In this document: piece by piece, positions 26,095-35,760 of the stretch | How the letters are laid out: each line of letters begins with the position of its first letter | How positions within the stretch are numbered: position 1 is the stretch's first letter | DNA from: Faecalibacterium taiwanense | GTDB lineage: Bacteria > Bacillota > Clostridia > Oscillospirales > Ruminococcaceae | Length of the DNA stretch: 64,000 bases | Assembly (NCBI RefSeq): GCF_036632915.2 | Contig: NZ_CP155552.1 | Span: 1,364,001-1,428,000 of the forward strand | Direction of reading: 5' to 3' | Translations under genes and position numbers: made by a program | Notes under the pieces: generated by a model | The model's input: only the letters and a program-made list of their open reading frames with translations | What the model was told of the DNA's origin: nothing | Database searches by the model: none

Positions 26095-27270
26095 ATGGAT
26101 TTTACTCTGTCCAAGCAGCAGCAGATGGTACAGAAAATGTACCGCGAGTTTGCTGAGAACGAAGTCAAGCCCCTGGCAAAGAAGGTTGATGCGGAAGAGT
26201 ACTTCCCCAAAGAGACCGTCGAAAAGATGGGCAAGCTCGGCATGATGGGCATTTATTTCCCGACTGAGGTCGGCGGTGCAGGCGGCGATGTGCTGTCCTA
26301 CGTCATGGCAGTGGAAGAGCTGAGCAAGGTCTGCGGCACCACCGGTGTCATCGTCTCTGCTCACACCAGCCTGTGTGCTGCTCCTATTTATGAAAATGGT
26401 ACTCCCGAGCAGAAGGCAAAGTATCTGCCCAAGCTGTGCAGCGGTGAGTGGCTGGGTGCTTTCGGCCTGACTGAGCCGGGTGCCGGCACCGATGCACAGG
26501 GTCAGCAGACCTTTGCAAAGCAGGACCCCGAGACCGGTGATTGGATCCTGAACGGTTCCAAGATCTTCATCACCAACGCCGGCTACGCAAACGTCTTTAT
26601 CGTTATTGCTGTCACCGATATCGTGCCCGACAAGAAGGGCCGTCCCACCAAGCAGTGCTCCGCCTTTATCGTGGAGCGCACCGACCCGGGCTTCTCTGTC
26701 GGTAAGGCTGAGGACAAGATGGGCATCCGCGGTTCTTCCACCTGCGAGCTGATCTTTGAGGACTGCCGCATCCCTGCTGACCGTATGCTGGGTGTGCGTG
26801 GCCGCGGCTTCCAGCTGGCTATGGCTACTCTGGACGGTGGCCGTATCGGCATTGCTTCTCAGGCTCTGGGCATCGCCGAGGGCGCTCTGGAAGAGACCGT
26901 TGCTTACGTCAAGGAGCGCAAGCAGTTCGGCCGCAGCATTTCCGCATTCCAGAACACCCAGTTCGAGCTGGCTGAGATGAAGGCACGCGTTGAGGCTGCA
27001 AAGTATCTGGTCTACGCTGCTGCTCTGAAGAAGCAGGAAGCAATGGACGGCAAGAAGGTTCGTTACAGCGTCGAGGCTGCTCAGGCAAAGCTGATCGCAG
27101 CCCGCACCGCAAGCGATGTGACCCGCCGCTGCCTGCAGCTGTTCGGCGGTTACGGCTACACCCGTGACTATCCCATCGAGCGCATGATGCGTGATGCCAA
27201 GATCACTGAGATCTACGAGGGCACCAGCGAAGTGCAGATGATGGTCATTTCCGGCGCGCTGCTGAAGTAA
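26095..27270 (+). CDS. bcd: Butyryl-CoA dehydrogenase
   Basis: 391 residues of the acyl-CoA dehydrogenase family. With EtfAB it reduces crotonyl-CoA to butyryl-CoA and, in Clostridia, bifurcates electrons from NADH to ferredoxin. FAD-binding motifs GAFGLTEPGAGTDA and WILNGSKIFITNA are seen, and the catalytic Glu is in IYEGTSEVQ near the C-terminus. TTAGGAGG precedes the ATG. About 100 bases separate it from hbd, with a weak GGCCGGGAGG stretch but no convincing terminator. Confidence 0.96.
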   Translation: MDFTLSKQQQMVQKMYREFAENEVKPLAKKVDAEEYFPKETVEKMGKLGMMGIYFPTEVGGAGGDVLSYVMAVEELSKVCGTTGVIVSAHTSLCAAPIYENGTPEQKAKYLPKLCSGEWLGAFGLTEPGAGTDAQGQQTFAKQDPETGDWILNGSKIFITNAGYANVFIVIAVTDIVPDKKGRPTKQCSAFIVERTDPGFSVGKAEDKMGIRGSSTCELIFEDCRIPADRMLGVRGRGFQLAMATLDGGRIGIASQALGIAEGALEETVAYVKERKQFGRSISAFQNTQFELAEMKARVEAAKYLVYAAALKKQEAMDGKKVRYSVEAAQAKLIAARTASDVTRRCLQLFGGYGYTRDYPIERMMRDAKITEIYEGTSEVQMMVISGALLK

Positions 27271-27287
27271 GGGAGGCAAGAGTTACA

Positions 27288-28070
27288 ATGAAAGCAATTG
27301 TTTGTGTAAAGCAGGTTCCTGATACCTCCGGCAAGGTGTCCGTCAAGCCCGATGGCACTCTGGACCGTGCTTCGATGGCTACCATCACCAACCCTGATGA
27401 CCTGAACGCTCTGAAGCTCAAGGACGCTACCGGCTGCGAAGTCGTTGTTGTTACCATGGGTCCCCCGCCGGCAGAAGGCATGCTGCGTGAGCTGCTGGCC
27501 CGCGGTGCAGATAAGGCTGTTCTGGTCTCCGGCCGTGAGTTCGGCGGTTCCGATACCTTCGCAACCAGCCAGATCCTGGCTGCTGCCGTCAACAAGATCG
27601 GTGTCGGCCCCGAGGACGTTGTGTTCTGCGGCCGTCAGGCAATCGATGGCGATACCGCTCAGGTCGGTCCTCAGATCGCTGAGAAGCTGCACCTGCCTCA
27701 GGTCACCTATGTGGCTGACATCCAGAAGGATGGCAACACCCTGACCGTGAAGCGTATGCTGGAGGACGGCTACATGATGGTCAAGGTACAGACTCCCTGC
27801 CTGCTGACCTGCATCAAGGAGCTGAACCAGCCCCGTTACATGAGCGTGAACGGCATCTTCACCTGCTACGACAAGCCGATGGAAGTGTTCGATTACAACG
27901 CACTGAAGGACGATCCGCTGATCGAGGTCGATACCATTGGTCTGAAGGGTTCTCCGACGAACGTCTTTAAGTCCTTCACTCCTCCGCAGAAGGGCGCAGG
28001 CACCATGCTCAAGGGCGACGATACTGCCGCACAGCTGGCTGGTATCCTGGCCAAGAAGCACCTGATCTGA
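27288..28070 (+). CDS. etfB: Electron transfer flavoprotein beta subunit
   Basis: 260 residues. MKAIVCVKQVPDTS at the N-terminus and CGRQAIDGDTAQVGPQIAE near residue 120 are EtfB signatures; the latter binds the nucleotide cofactor. With EtfA it passes electrons from NADH to Bcd and ferredoxin. Only 17 bases separate it from bcd, with GGGAGG between. Confidence 0.97.
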   Translation: MKAIVCVKQVPDTSGKVSVKPDGTLDRASMATITNPDDLNALKLKDATGCEVVVVTMGPPPAEGMLRELLARGADKAVLVSGREFGGSDTFATSQILAAAVNKIGVGPEDVVFCGRQAIDGDTAQVGPQIAEKLHLPQVTYVADIQKDGNTLTVKRMLEDGYMMVKVQTPCLLTCIKELNQPRYMSVNGIFTCYDKPMEVFDYNALKDDPLIEVDTIGLKGSPTNVFKSFTPPQKGAGTMLKGDDTAAQLAGILAKKHLI

Positions 28071-28091
28071 TGAAAGGAGCATAGGATTACA

Positions 28092-29186
28092 ATGGCTGAT
28101 TTTAACGAATACAAAGGCGTATGGGTCTTCTGCGAGCAGCGCCAGGGCGCATTGATGCCCACTGATTTCGAGCTGGTGAGCGAGGCCCGCAAGCTGGCTG
28201 ATGAGCTGGGCTGCGAGGTCACCGGTCTGCTGCTGGGCGACAACGTGGAAGGCATTGCCAAGGAGCTGGGCGGCTATGGTGCCGATAAGGTCATGGTCTG
28301 CGACAGCCCCCTGCTGAAGGATTACACCACCGATGCATACGCTAAGGTCGTGTGCGACATGGTCAACGAGTACAAGCCCGAAGTCCTGCTGATCGGTGCA
28401 ACCAACATCGGCCGCGATCTGGGCCCCCGCTGCGCAGCTCGTCTGCACACCGGCCTGACCGCTGATGCTACCCATCTGGACATCGACACTGCAAAGTACA
28501 TCGATTTCCTGAAGGAGAGCTCCACCATCGACCTGTCCAAGCAGAAGTTCGATATGGAAGACCGCAACCTGAAGATGACCCGTCCCGCATTCGGCGGCCA
28601 TCTGATGGCTACCATCATCTGCCCCCGCTTCCGTCCGCAGATGTCCACCGTCCGCCCCGGCGTTATGAAGAAGGCTCCCTTCGATCAGGCCAAGGCTGAT
28701 GCCTGCCAGATCGTGAAGCCCGCATTCGCTCTGGCTGCTGAGGACATCAAGACCGAGGTCCTGAGCGTTGAGAAGGCCGCTGAGAAGCTGGTCGATCTGA
28801 TCGGCGCAGACGTGATCGTCTCTGTCGGCCGCGGCATCAGCAAGGATGTCCAGAAGGGCATTGAGCTGGCTGAGCAGCTGGCAGCTGCTCTGGGCGGCGG
28901 CGTTGTGGGTGCTTCCCGTGCCGTCACCGATGCAGGCTGGATGACCGCTGACCATCAGGTTGGTCAGACCGGCAAGACCGTGCACCCTAAGATCTATGTT
29001 GCTCTGGGCATCTCCGGCGCTATCCAGCACACCGCTGGTATGCAGGACTCCGAGTGCATCATCGCTGTCAACAAGAATGAGGGCGCACCCATCTTCGGTG
29101 TTGCCGACTACGGCATCGTGGGCGACCTGTTCAAGGTCGTGCCCGAACTGATCAAGCAGATCGAGGCAGCAAAGGCTGCTCAGTGA
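28092..29186 (+). CDS. etfA: Electron transfer flavoprotein alpha subunit
   Basis: 364 residues, somewhat long for EtfA because of the N-terminal domain spacing but without extra ferredoxin cysteines. The C-terminal FAD domain has the signature VGASRAVTDAGWMTADHQVGQTG-type run, followed by VALGISGAIQH and NKNEGAPIFGVADYGIVGD. AAAGGAG precedes the ATG, 21 bases after etfB. Last gene of the butyrate series, closed by a strong terminator. Confidence 0.97.
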   Translation: MADFNEYKGVWVFCEQRQGALMPTDFELVSEARKLADELGCEVTGLLLGDNVEGIAKELGGYGADKVMVCDSPLLKDYTTDAYAKVVCDMVNEYKPEVLLIGATNIGRDLGPRCAARLHTGLTADATHLDIDTAKYIDFLKESSTIDLSKQKFDMEDRNLKMTRPAFGGHLMATIICPRFRPQMSTVRPGVMKKAPFDQAKADACQIVKPAFALAAEDIKTEVLSVEKAAEKLVDLIGADVIVSVGRGISKDVQKGIELAEQLAAALGGGVVGASRAVTDAGWMTADHQVGQTGKTVHPKIYVALGISGAIQHTAGMQDSECIIAVNKNEGAPIFGVADYGIVGDLFKVVPELIKQIEAAKAAQ

Positions 29187-29230
29187 TCGACTGACGCGAG
29201 ATCTTTTTATAGCATAGCCTGAATTGTGGG

Positions 29231-29262
29231 AGGGCGGCTCTTCGGAGCCGCTCTTCTTTTTA
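29231..29262 (+). terminator. Terminator of the butyrate operon
   Basis: GCGGCTC, TTCG tetraloop, GAGCCGC at 29234-29251, followed by a T-rich tract. Confidence 0.9.
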
Positions 29263-29277
29263 TGTAAGGAATACGGC

Positions 29278-29319
29278 ACAGCACAGATGGCCCTGAAAAG
29301 GCTGCCTGTGCTGTTTTTT
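29278..29319 (+). terminator. Second tandem terminator
   Basis: ACAGCACAG at 29278-29286 pairs with CTGTGCTGT at 29306-29314, then six T. Two terminators in 90 bases fit a very strongly transcribed operon. Confidence 0.85.
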
Positions 29320-29659
29320 GTTGCAGAAAGTACAGCCAAAGGCCGGCTGCAGCCCAGAAAAGGGCTGCGGGAGGGGGGAGTGGAACGGAAAAGCGCACAC
29401 AAAAGTCTGTTACACTTTGAAATATGCATATAAATAAATAAACATACAGAAAAATGCATGAAAAACATTGCAGAAAAGGTGTAGAAAAATAAAATGCAAC
29501 ACGTCAAGTGTGACGAAACAATCCTGAAAACGGTGAAGTGCAACACAGACGTAACAAATTTACGATATCTTGGATGAACCTGTTGCGCTTGTGAAACGTT
29601 TTCGGAACGGGAAATTTTGATTTTTTTGCATTTTCTCTCAAAAAATCGACAGAAACCCC
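29320..29659. other. A+T-rich intergenic stretch
   Basis: No gene is supported in these 340 bases. A small GC hairpin GCAGCCC-AGAAAA-GGGCTGC lies at 29348-29367. The rest is strongly A+T-rich up to the next promoter. Confidence 0.6.
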
Positions 29660-29688
29660 TTGACGATGAGATGCTATTGTGATACTTT
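29660..29688 (+). promoter_or_regulatory. Promoter of the CAP-domain gene
   Basis: TTGACG at 29660-29665, 17 bases, TACTTT at 29683-29688 with TGA directly before it. Confidence 0.7.
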
Positions 29689-29694
29689 TGTTGC

Positions 29695-29799
29695 ACAAAA
29701 GCAACACATTTGAAACGGAAGAGTTGCAAATGTGTTGCAGTACGCATTCACATGAATGCAAAAAAGCTTTTATATACAAAAGCTTACGGAGGATGTCTT
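29695..29799 (+). promoter_or_regulatory. Structured leader of the CAP-domain gene
   Basis: Three perfect inverted repeats stand in a row. GCAACACATTTG (29701-29712) pairs with CAAATGTGTTGC (29727-29738). GCATTCA and TGAATGC form the second at 29744-29759. AAGCTTTT and AAAAGCTT form the third at 29764-29785, right before GGAGG. No known riboswitch matches. Confidence 0.6.
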
Positions 29800-30738
29800 A
29801 TGAAACTCGAGATGCGCACCCTGAAAAATATCGCAGCAGCAGCTATGACTCTGGCTGTGGTTTTTGGTGCTGCATCTCTCAAACCCGTTACTGCAAACGC
29901 AGCTGAGGCTTCGGGTTCTGCCTCCATCGAAGAAGAAAATTCCTACATCAGCTTTCAGGACGAAGCTTATCAGAACGAGTTCCTGCGCCGCGTAAACAAC
30001 GAGCGCGTAAAGGCTGGCCTGAAGCCCGTTCAGCTGGGCGACAGCAACCACAATAGTGCCGCTCAGGAGCGCGCTAAGGAACTGGCCTCTTCTTATTCCT
30101 ACGTTCGTCCCAATGGCCAGCGCGATTTTACCATCTTCGCCGAGAATGGTATCGACGATGCGTCCGTTGGCGAAAACTACATGGCGGGCGTTTCTACCCC
30201 CGATGCAGCGGTGGATCAGTGGATGAACATTGATTTTACCCGTGAGCGCATCCTGAACGCAGACGCGACCACCATGAGCGTGGGCCACTACGAAGGCGGC
30301 GTTTACAACAACTACTGGGTGCTGATCTTCTCTTGCCCCGAAAACTCTTACACCAGCAACTACCGTCAGGAAGTTCTGAATCTGGTCAATGCCGAGCGTG
30401 CAAAGTACGGCCTGCAGCCCCTGGTCATGGGCGATGCAAAGCTCACCGCAGCTGCTCAGCAGCGCGCCGAAGAAATCGCAACCGTCAATTCTCACGTTCG
30501 TCCCAATGGTACCAAGTGGTACACTGTTCTCAGCGAGTACGGCGTGACGGATGCCGCTGCTGGCGAGAATGCCGCATGGGGCAGCGTTTCTCCTGAAGAA
30601 GTCGTGAATGCCTGGATGAACTCCGAAGGCCATCGCGCAAATATTCTGGACCCGGAAGCCCGTGCAATGGGTGTTGGTTACTACTACAACAGCTCCAGCA
30701 CTTGGGGCCATCAGTGGATCCAGCTCTTTACCAAGTAA
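29800..30738 (+). CDS. Secreted protein with two CAP (SCP/PR-1) domains
   Basis: 312 residues from ATG 29800, preceded by GGAGGATG. Residues 1-33 form a signal peptide (basic start, hydrophobic core IAAAAMTLAVVFGAASL, cleavage after ANA-A). Two CAP domains follow, about 48-185 and 190-312. Both have the NxERxKxGLxPxxxG opening and the VRPNG motif. The second keeps the canonical GHRANIL and GVGYYY segments; in the first the corresponding part is FTRERILN, so its putative metal or ligand site is degraded. CAP proteins in gut Firmicutes are extracellular with largely unknown function. The unit is single-gene with its own promoter and terminator. Confidence 0.88.
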   Translation: MKLEMRTLKNIAAAAMTLAVVFGAASLKPVTANAAEASGSASIEEENSYISFQDEAYQNEFLRRVNNERVKAGLKPVQLGDSNHNSAAQERAKELASSYSYVRPNGQRDFTIFAENGIDDASVGENYMAGVSTPDAAVDQWMNIDFTRERILNADATTMSVGHYEGGVYNNYWVLIFSCPENSYTSNYRQEVLNLVNAERAKYGLQPLVMGDAKLTAAAQQRAEEIATVNSHVRPNGTKWYTVLSEYGVTDAAAGENAAWGSVSPEEVVNAWMNSEGHRANILDPEARAMGVGYYYNSSSTWGHQWIQLFTK

Positions 30739-30764
30739 TCATCGTAATCATATGCTTTCTTCAG

Positions 30765-30801
30765 AAAAATCGGCTGGGCCGCAGGGCTCAGCCGATTTTT
30801 T
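30765..30801 (+). terminator. Terminator of the CAP-domain gene
   Basis: AAAATCGGCTGGGCC pairs with GGCTCAGCCGATTTT at 30785-30800, leading into a T run. Confidence 0.9.
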
Positions 30802-30881
30802 GTTGCGCTTTTTTCTGGCAGAGGACATGCGGGCAGCAGTACAGGAAGCTGGCCTTGACACAAAAACGTATGCGGCAGTGG

Positions 30882-30909
30882 TTGCACAACGGACGATTTA
30901 TGTTATACT
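30882..30909 (+). promoter_or_regulatory. Promoter of the YigZ gene
   Basis: TTGCAC at 30882-30887, 16 bases, TATACT at 30904-30909 with extended TGT. Confidence 0.65.
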
Positions 30910-30939
30910 TGTTTTGAATAACATGCAGGAGGAACCACA

Positions 30940-31560
30940 GTGGAGGATTACCGCACCATCCATGGCACGGCCACAGGAGAATACGAAGAAAAGAAGAGCC
31001 GCTTCATTGCGGCGCTGTCATTTGCGGACAGCGAGGAAGCTGCCGTTGCATTTCTGGAACAGGTGCGTGCGGCCAACCGCACCGCCCGCCACAATGTGTA
31101 TGCCTACCGCCTGAGGGAAGGCAACCGGGAACGCTATTCAGATGATGGTGAACCGGCCAAGACGGCGGGCACACCAGCGCTGGAGGTGCTGCAGCACAGC
31201 GGCCTGACGGATCTGATCGTGGTGGTGACCCGTTACTTTGGCGGCGTGCTGCTGGGCACCGGCGGCTTGGTGCGTGCATACACCACGGCTACGGCCCGTG
31301 CACTGGAAAATGCCGAGGTGGTCACGGTGCGCAGCGTGGTGGAGCTGCGCGTGACGGTGGATTACTCCCTTTATGAGCGTGCATCGCTGCTGATCGATGC
31401 GGCGGGAGCAAAACAGGCCGCGCCGCAGTTCACGGATCGCGTGGCCCTGTGCTGGCAGATGCCGGAACACACCGAAGGCCCGCTGCTGGAACAGCTGCGG
31501 GAGCTGACGCGCGGCAGCGCGCAGGTGACGGTATCCGACCCGTTCTACGCACCGTTCTGA
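30940..31560 (+). CDS. YigZ/IMPACT family protein
   Basis: 206 residues from GTG 30940, which follows AGGAGG at correct spacing. The N-terminal domain has the family block KKSRFIAALSF and RHNVYAYRLREG, then YSDDGEPAKTAGTPALEVL and VTRYFGGVLLGTGGLVRAY, the UPF0029/IMPACT signature. The C-terminal DUF1949 ferredoxin-like domain follows. Bacterial members are proposed to act in translation or stress but no reaction is known. It stands alone between promoters. Confidence 0.92.
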   Translation: MEDYRTIHGTATGEYEEKKSRFIAALSFADSEEAAVAFLEQVRAANRTARHNVYAYRLREGNRERYSDDGEPAKTAGTPALEVLQHSGLTDLIVVVTRYFGGVLLGTGGLVRAYTTATARALENAEVVTVRSVVELRVTVDYSLYERASLLIDAAGAKQAAPQFTDRVALCWQMPEHTEGPLLEQLRELTRGSAQVTVSDPFYAPF

Positions 31561-31639
31561 ACCCGGCAGCGGCAAAAATAAAAAAGCAAGCATTATTTTG
31601 CGAACCGACAGGCTTTTTCCCCCTTCGACAAAGCGGGTG

Positions 31640-31648
31640 TGCTACAAT
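31640..31648 (+). promoter_or_regulatory. Extended -10 promoter of the dGTPase-like/dnaG/rpoD unit
   Basis: TGC before TACAAT at 31643-31648. No well-spaced -35 box is evident. Confidence 0.5.
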
Positions 31649-31727
31649 TGCCGCAGACGCAGCAATTGGGATCGGCTGTGCCGAAACAGAGAGGGGGAAT
31701 GGCGACAAAAAGGGAGGGCGACTTTGT

Positions 31728-32726
31728 ATGGATGTACGTCAGCGCACAGAAGAGATCGAACATATGACCTTCGCGCCGTGGGCTACCTTCAGCGACCAGA
31801 GCCGCGGCCGCATGCTGCCGGAAGAGCAGGACCCGATCCGGCCGGTGTTCCAGCGTGACCGTGACCGGGTGCTGCACTGCAAGGCGTTCCGACGGCTCAA
31901 ACAAAAGACGCAGGTGTTCCTCTCGCCGGAGGGAGACCTGTACCGCACCCGACTGACCCATACGCTGGAGGTCTCGCAGATCGCGCGGACCATTGCCCGC
32001 GCCCTGCGGCTGAACGAAGATCTGACCGAAGCGATCAGCCTTGCCCATGATCTGGGCCACACGCCGTTTGGCCATGCCGGGGAGCGCGCGCTGAATGAGC
32101 TGTGCCCGGACGGCTTCAAGCACTACATGCAGAGCCTGCGTGTGGTGGACAAGCTGGAAAAGGACGGCCGGGGCCTGAATCTGACGTGGGAGGTGCGCAA
32201 CGGCATCGTGACCCACACAAAGGGCACCTGGGCGGCAACGCCGGAAGGGCGCATCGTGCACATGGCGGATCAGATCGCCTATGTGAACCACGACATTGAG
32301 GACGCGGTGCGCGCCGGTGTGCTGGACCCGGCCACCCTGCCGAAGGACTGCACCGCCGTGCTGGGCCAGACAAAATCTGCCCGCATCACCACCATGATCA
32401 ACAGTATCCTTGCCAACAGCGATGGGGATGTGAAGGTGGGCGCAGAGGAAAACGAAGCCTTCCTTGCGCTGCGGGATTTCATGTACGCTACCGTGTACGT
32501 GGACAAGACCGCCAAGCGGGAAGAGCAGAAGGTGGACAAGGTGATCGGGGAACTGTACGATTACTACCTGAACCATGTGGACCGGATGTCCAATTTTTAC
32601 ATCCAGCTGGCTTATCAGGAGGGCAGAGAACGTGCAGTGACTGATTACATCAGTGGCATGAGCGATGAATTTGCCATCCGCACTTTTGAGGAATTGTTTG
32701 TGCCCCGGAAGTGGCATGTCCTATAA
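31728..32726 (+). CDS. HD-domain dNTP triphosphohydrolase (dGTPase-like)
   Basis: 332 residues from ATG 31728 after AGGGAGGG. The HD metal site is plain: RLTHTLEVSQIARTIARAL provides the first His and SLAHDLGHTPFGHAGE the HD pair with further ligands. YVNHDIEDAVRAG gives the last Asp. The length fits the short Firmicute/type 2 dGTPase-like group. It removes triphosphate from dNTPs, tuning the pool used by DNA synthesis. Its place before dnaG and rpoD is the usual Clostridial macromolecular-synthesis operon. Confidence 0.92.
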   Translation: MDVRQRTEEIEHMTFAPWATFSDQSRGRMLPEEQDPIRPVFQRDRDRVLHCKAFRRLKQKTQVFLSPEGDLYRTRLTHTLEVSQIARTIARALRLNEDLTEAISLAHDLGHTPFGHAGERALNELCPDGFKHYMQSLRVVDKLEKDGRGLNLTWEVRNGIVTHTKGTWAATPEGRIVHMADQIAYVNHDIEDAVRAGVLDPATLPKDCTAVLGQTKSARITTMINSILANSDGDVKVGAEENEAFLALRDFMYATVYVDKTAKREEQKVDKVIGELYDYYLNHVDRMSNFYIQLAYQEGRERAVTDYISGMSDEFAIRTFEELFVPRKWHVL

Positions 32727-32751
32727 ATCCGAAAGGTCGTTTGAAAGATCC

Positions 32752-34527
32752 ATGATCCCACACGAATACATTGAAGAACTGACCCGCCGCACCGACATTG
32801 TGGAGCTGGTGGGCAGCTATGTGCAGCTCAAGCGCAAGGGACGTTTGTATGGCGGCCTGTGCCCCTTCCACAGCGAAAAAACGCCCTCATTCTACGTCTA
32901 CCCGGACACCCAGAGCTTTTACTGCTTTGGCTGCGGCGCAGGCGGCGATGCCATTACCTTTACGAAAAAGATCAACAGCATCGATTACCCGGAGGCCGTT
33001 AAGCTGCTGGCAGCGCGGGCCGGTATGCCGGAGCCGCAGGAGGACGACAAAACAGGCCGGATGCGCAGCCGCATCCTCTCCATGAACAAGGAGGCGGCAC
33101 GGTTTTTCCACGCCTGCCTGAACTCCACCGTGGAGGAAGCCCGGCAGGCCCGTGCCTACTGGCGGCGGCGCGGTCTGGACGACAAGACGATCGTCCGGTT
33201 CGGGCTGGGCTATGCGCCCAACGACGGACAGGCGCTGTATCAGTTCCTGCGCGATAAGGGCTACAATCAGCAGGAGCTGGATGCCAGCGGCCTGTTCAAG
33301 CGCAGCGCGTCCGGCCGCATCTACTGCCTGTTCTGGAAGCGGGTGATGACCCCCATCTTTGACCTGCGCGGCAACATCATTGCGTTTGGTGGGCGCGTGC
33401 TGGACGATTCCAAACCGAAATATGTCAACAGCCCGGAAACGCTGGTGTACCACAAATCAGAGACGGTGTTTGCGCTGCAGATCGCAAAGCGCAGCGCGGT
33501 GCGTCGGTTCGTGCTGTGCGAGGGCTACATGGACGTGATCAGTATGCATCAGGCAGGCATCGACACAGCAGTGTGCGCCTGCGGCACGGCCCTGACCCCG
33601 GAGCAGGTGCGGCTCATCAGCGAGTATGCTGACGAGGTGATCCTGAGCTACGATTCGGACGAAGCAGGCCAGAAGGCCACGCTGCGCTCGCTGGAACTGT
33701 TCCGCAACAGCCCGGTAAAGGTGGGCGTGCTGCAGATCCCCGGTGCAAAGGACCCGGACGAGTACATCAAAAAGTATGGCGCAGAGCGATTCAAGGCCCT
33801 GCTGGACGGTGTGGGCAATGCACTGGACTTCCGGCTGGGCCGTCTGCGCAGCCAGTACGATCTGGCACAGGATGCCCAGCGGCTGGAATACGTGAAGGAA
33901 GCTGTGAATATGCTGGCAGAGCGCTCCAACCCTACCGAGCAGGAAGTGTATGCGGGGCGTCTGGCTGAGGAGACCAACATCTCCAAAACAGCTATCATGA
34001 CCCAGCTGGAGACCGCCGTGAAGAGGGCGGGCAGCAAGCACCGCTGGGAGAAAAAGCAGCAGGCGCTCAAGTCCGGTGAGATGAATCAGATCAACGTGCC
34101 GTACAGTGCGGGCGGCAGTCAGGCGCTGGGCATTGCCAGTGCACAGCAGCGGCTGCTGGCGGCGATCCTGCGGGAGCCGCACTATATCGATCTGGTGCAG
34201 GGGCAGCTGACCGCAGAACAGTTCGTGCTGCCGCAGCAGAAGGAGCTGTTTGAAGCCATGCTGCGCTGCCGACAGGAGGGCATTGAGATCAGCCTGACCA
34301 CGCTGCGCGCTTTTGTAAGCGAAGAAGCGCTGAATGAACTGAGCCATCTTGCGGCACAATACAGCGATGTGAATTGTACGCCGGATGATATCCGGCTGTA
34401 TCTGGACCGCATTGCCCGGGGGATGCCCATGGCAGGCAAGGCGGCGCATATGTCCAATGAGGAACTGAGTGATTACCTCCAGTCGATGCGCGAAAAGAAG
34501 CAGGGAAATGTGCCTGTAGAAGAATGA
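32752..34527 (+). CDS. dnaG: DNA primase
   Basis: 591 residues. It makes RNA primers at the replication fork. ATG 32752 gives the family start [20 protein letters not shown]; an earlier ATG at 32716 overlaps the previous gene and has a fair GGAAG site, so it remains possible. The zinc finger is [11 protein letters not shown]...FYCFGCG (residues 40-66). The TOPRIM core has [13 protein letters not shown] and [12 protein letters not shown]-terminal helicase-binding region follows. Its stop is four bases inside the extended rpoD reading frame. Confidence 0.96.
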   Translation: MIPHEYIEELTRRTDIVELVGSYVQLKRKGRLYGGLCPFHSEKTPSFYVYPDTQSFYCFGCGAGGDAITFTKKINSIDYPEAVKLLAARAGMPEPQEDDKTGRMRSRILSMNKEAARFFHACLNSTVEEARQARAYWRRRGLDDKTIVRFGLGYAPNDGQALYQFLRDKGYNQQELDASGLFKRSASGRIYCLFWKRVMTPIFDLRGNIIAFGGRVLDDSKPKYVNSPETLVYHKSETVFALQIAKRSAVRRFVLCEGYMDVISMHQAGIDTAVCACGTALTPEQVRLISEYADEVILSYDSDEAGQKATLRSLELFRNSPVKVGVLQIPGAKDPDEYIKKYGAERFKALLDGVGNALDFRLGRLRSQYDLAQDAQRLEYVKEAVNMLAERSNPTEQEVYAGRLAEETNISKTAIMTQLETAVKRAGSKHRWEKKQQALKSGEMNQINVPYSAGGSQALGIASAQQRLLAAILREPHYIDLVQGQLTAEQFVLPQQKELFEAMLRCRQEGIEISLTTLRAFVSEEALNELSHLAAQYSDVNCTPDDIRLYLDRIARGMPMAGKAAHMSNEELSDYLQSMREKKQGNVPVEE

Positions 34528-34577
34528 TCCCCCGCTTTCCCCTCCGGCTGGAGCAGGAGAGGAAAGGAGCAGGAACC

Positions 34578-35657
34578 ATGCAGAAATTGTCGCAAACGGA
34601 GGAATTGGCCAGAACATTGGCTGCGCGGGCACGCCACCATGCCCTGACACCGGAGCAGATCAGCCGTGCCATGGACGAACAGGATTACGATGTGGCGCAG
34701 CTGGACGAGCTGTATACGGCACTGGAGGACCGCGGCGTGCACCTGACCGAAGAGGAAGCGGACCTGCCTGCGTTGGATGAAACGCAGATCGGCAGGCTGG
34801 AACATGAGCTTTCGGCAGAGGGGGTGGCGCTGGACGACCCGGTAAAGGCCTATTTGAAGGAGATCGGCCGGGTGCCGCTGCTGACGGCAGAACAGGAAAC
34901 GGAGCTTGCCCGTGCCGCGCAGGCCGGGGACGAGGATGCCCGGCGGAAGCTCAGCGAAGCGAACCTGCGGCTGGTGGTGTCGGTGGCAAAGCGCTATGCA
35001 GGGCGGGGCCTGCCGTTTCTGGATCTCATTCAGGAAGGCAATCTCGGTCTGATGAAGGCGGCGGAAAAGTTTGAGCCGGAGCGCGGCTTCAAATTTTCCA
35101 CCTATGCCACGTGGTGGATCCGTCAGTCCATCACCCGCGCCATTGCGGATCAGGGGAGGACCATCCGCATCCCGGTGCACCTTGTGGAGAGCATCAACCG
35201 GGTCAAAAAGACGACTGGCGACCTGCTGCGGAAAAATGGCCGGGAGCCTACCGCGGAAGAGATCGCTGTTCAGCTGGACATGGAGCCGGACCGTGTGCGG
35301 GAATTGCTGCAGCTGGCGCAGGACCCCATCAGCTTGGAAACGCCGGTGGGCGAGGAAGAGGATGCCCACCTTGAAGATTTTATTCAGGACGAGGATGCAG
35401 GCGTCCCGGTGGATGAAGCCGGGCGGCAGCTGCTGCGGCGGGAACTGTTCAGCGTGCTCAAAAGCCTGACACCGAGGGAAGAGCGGGTGATCGCACTGCG
35501 CTTCGGGCTGGAGGATGGCCGGGCGCACACGCTGGAAGAGCTGGGGAAGGAGTTCAATGTGACCCGGGAGCGGGTGCGGCAGATCGAAGCCAAGGCCCTG
35601 CGCAAGCTGCGGCATCCCAGCCGTGCAAAGCGTCTGCGGGATTATCTGGATGAGTGA
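34578..35657 (+). CDS. rpoD: Primary RNA polymerase sigma factor (SigA/RpoD)
   Basis: 359 residues from ATG 34578 after GAAAGGAG. Region 1.1 is short. Region 1.2 has [17 protein letters not shown]; region 2 has [27 protein letters not shown] and the -10 recognition stretch [17 protein letters not shown]; region 4.2 has [27 protein letters not shown], the -35 helix-turn-helix. This is the vegetative sigma; the promoters across the window fit it. It ends the dGTPase-dnaG-rpoD unit with a very strong terminator. Confidence 0.96.
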   Translation: MQKLSQTEELARTLAARARHHALTPEQISRAMDEQDYDVAQLDELYTALEDRGVHLTEEEADLPALDETQIGRLEHELSAEGVALDDPVKAYLKEIGRVPLLTAEQETELARAAQAGDEDARRKLSEANLRLVVSVAKRYAGRGLPFLDLIQEGNLGLMKAAEKFEPERGFKFSTYATWWIRQSITRAIADQGRTIRIPVHLVESINRVKKTTGDLLRKNGREPTAEEIAVQLDMEPDRVRELLQLAQDPISLETPVGEEEDAHLEDFIQDEDAGVPVDEAGRQLLRRELFSVLKSLTPREERVIALRFGLEDGRAHTLEELGKEFNVTRERVRQIEAKALRKLRHPSRAKRLRDYLDE

Positions 35658-35719
35658 ACGATTATAATTGCCGCCGCTTGCACTCTGGCAATATTAGAGG
35701 AAACATTATTTTTATATTT

Positions 35720-35760
35720 GCAGCTCAGAAAAGCCTGCGAGCTTTTCTGAGCTGCTTTTT
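35720..35760 (+). terminator. Terminator of the dnaG-rpoD operon
   Basis: GCAGCTCAGAAAAGC at 35720-35734 pairs perfectly with GCTTTTCTGAGCTGC at 35741-35755, then five T. Confidence 0.95.

Noticed and set aside
29224..29433. 69-codon frame behind etfA
   Set aside because: It covers two terminators and lacks a start context.
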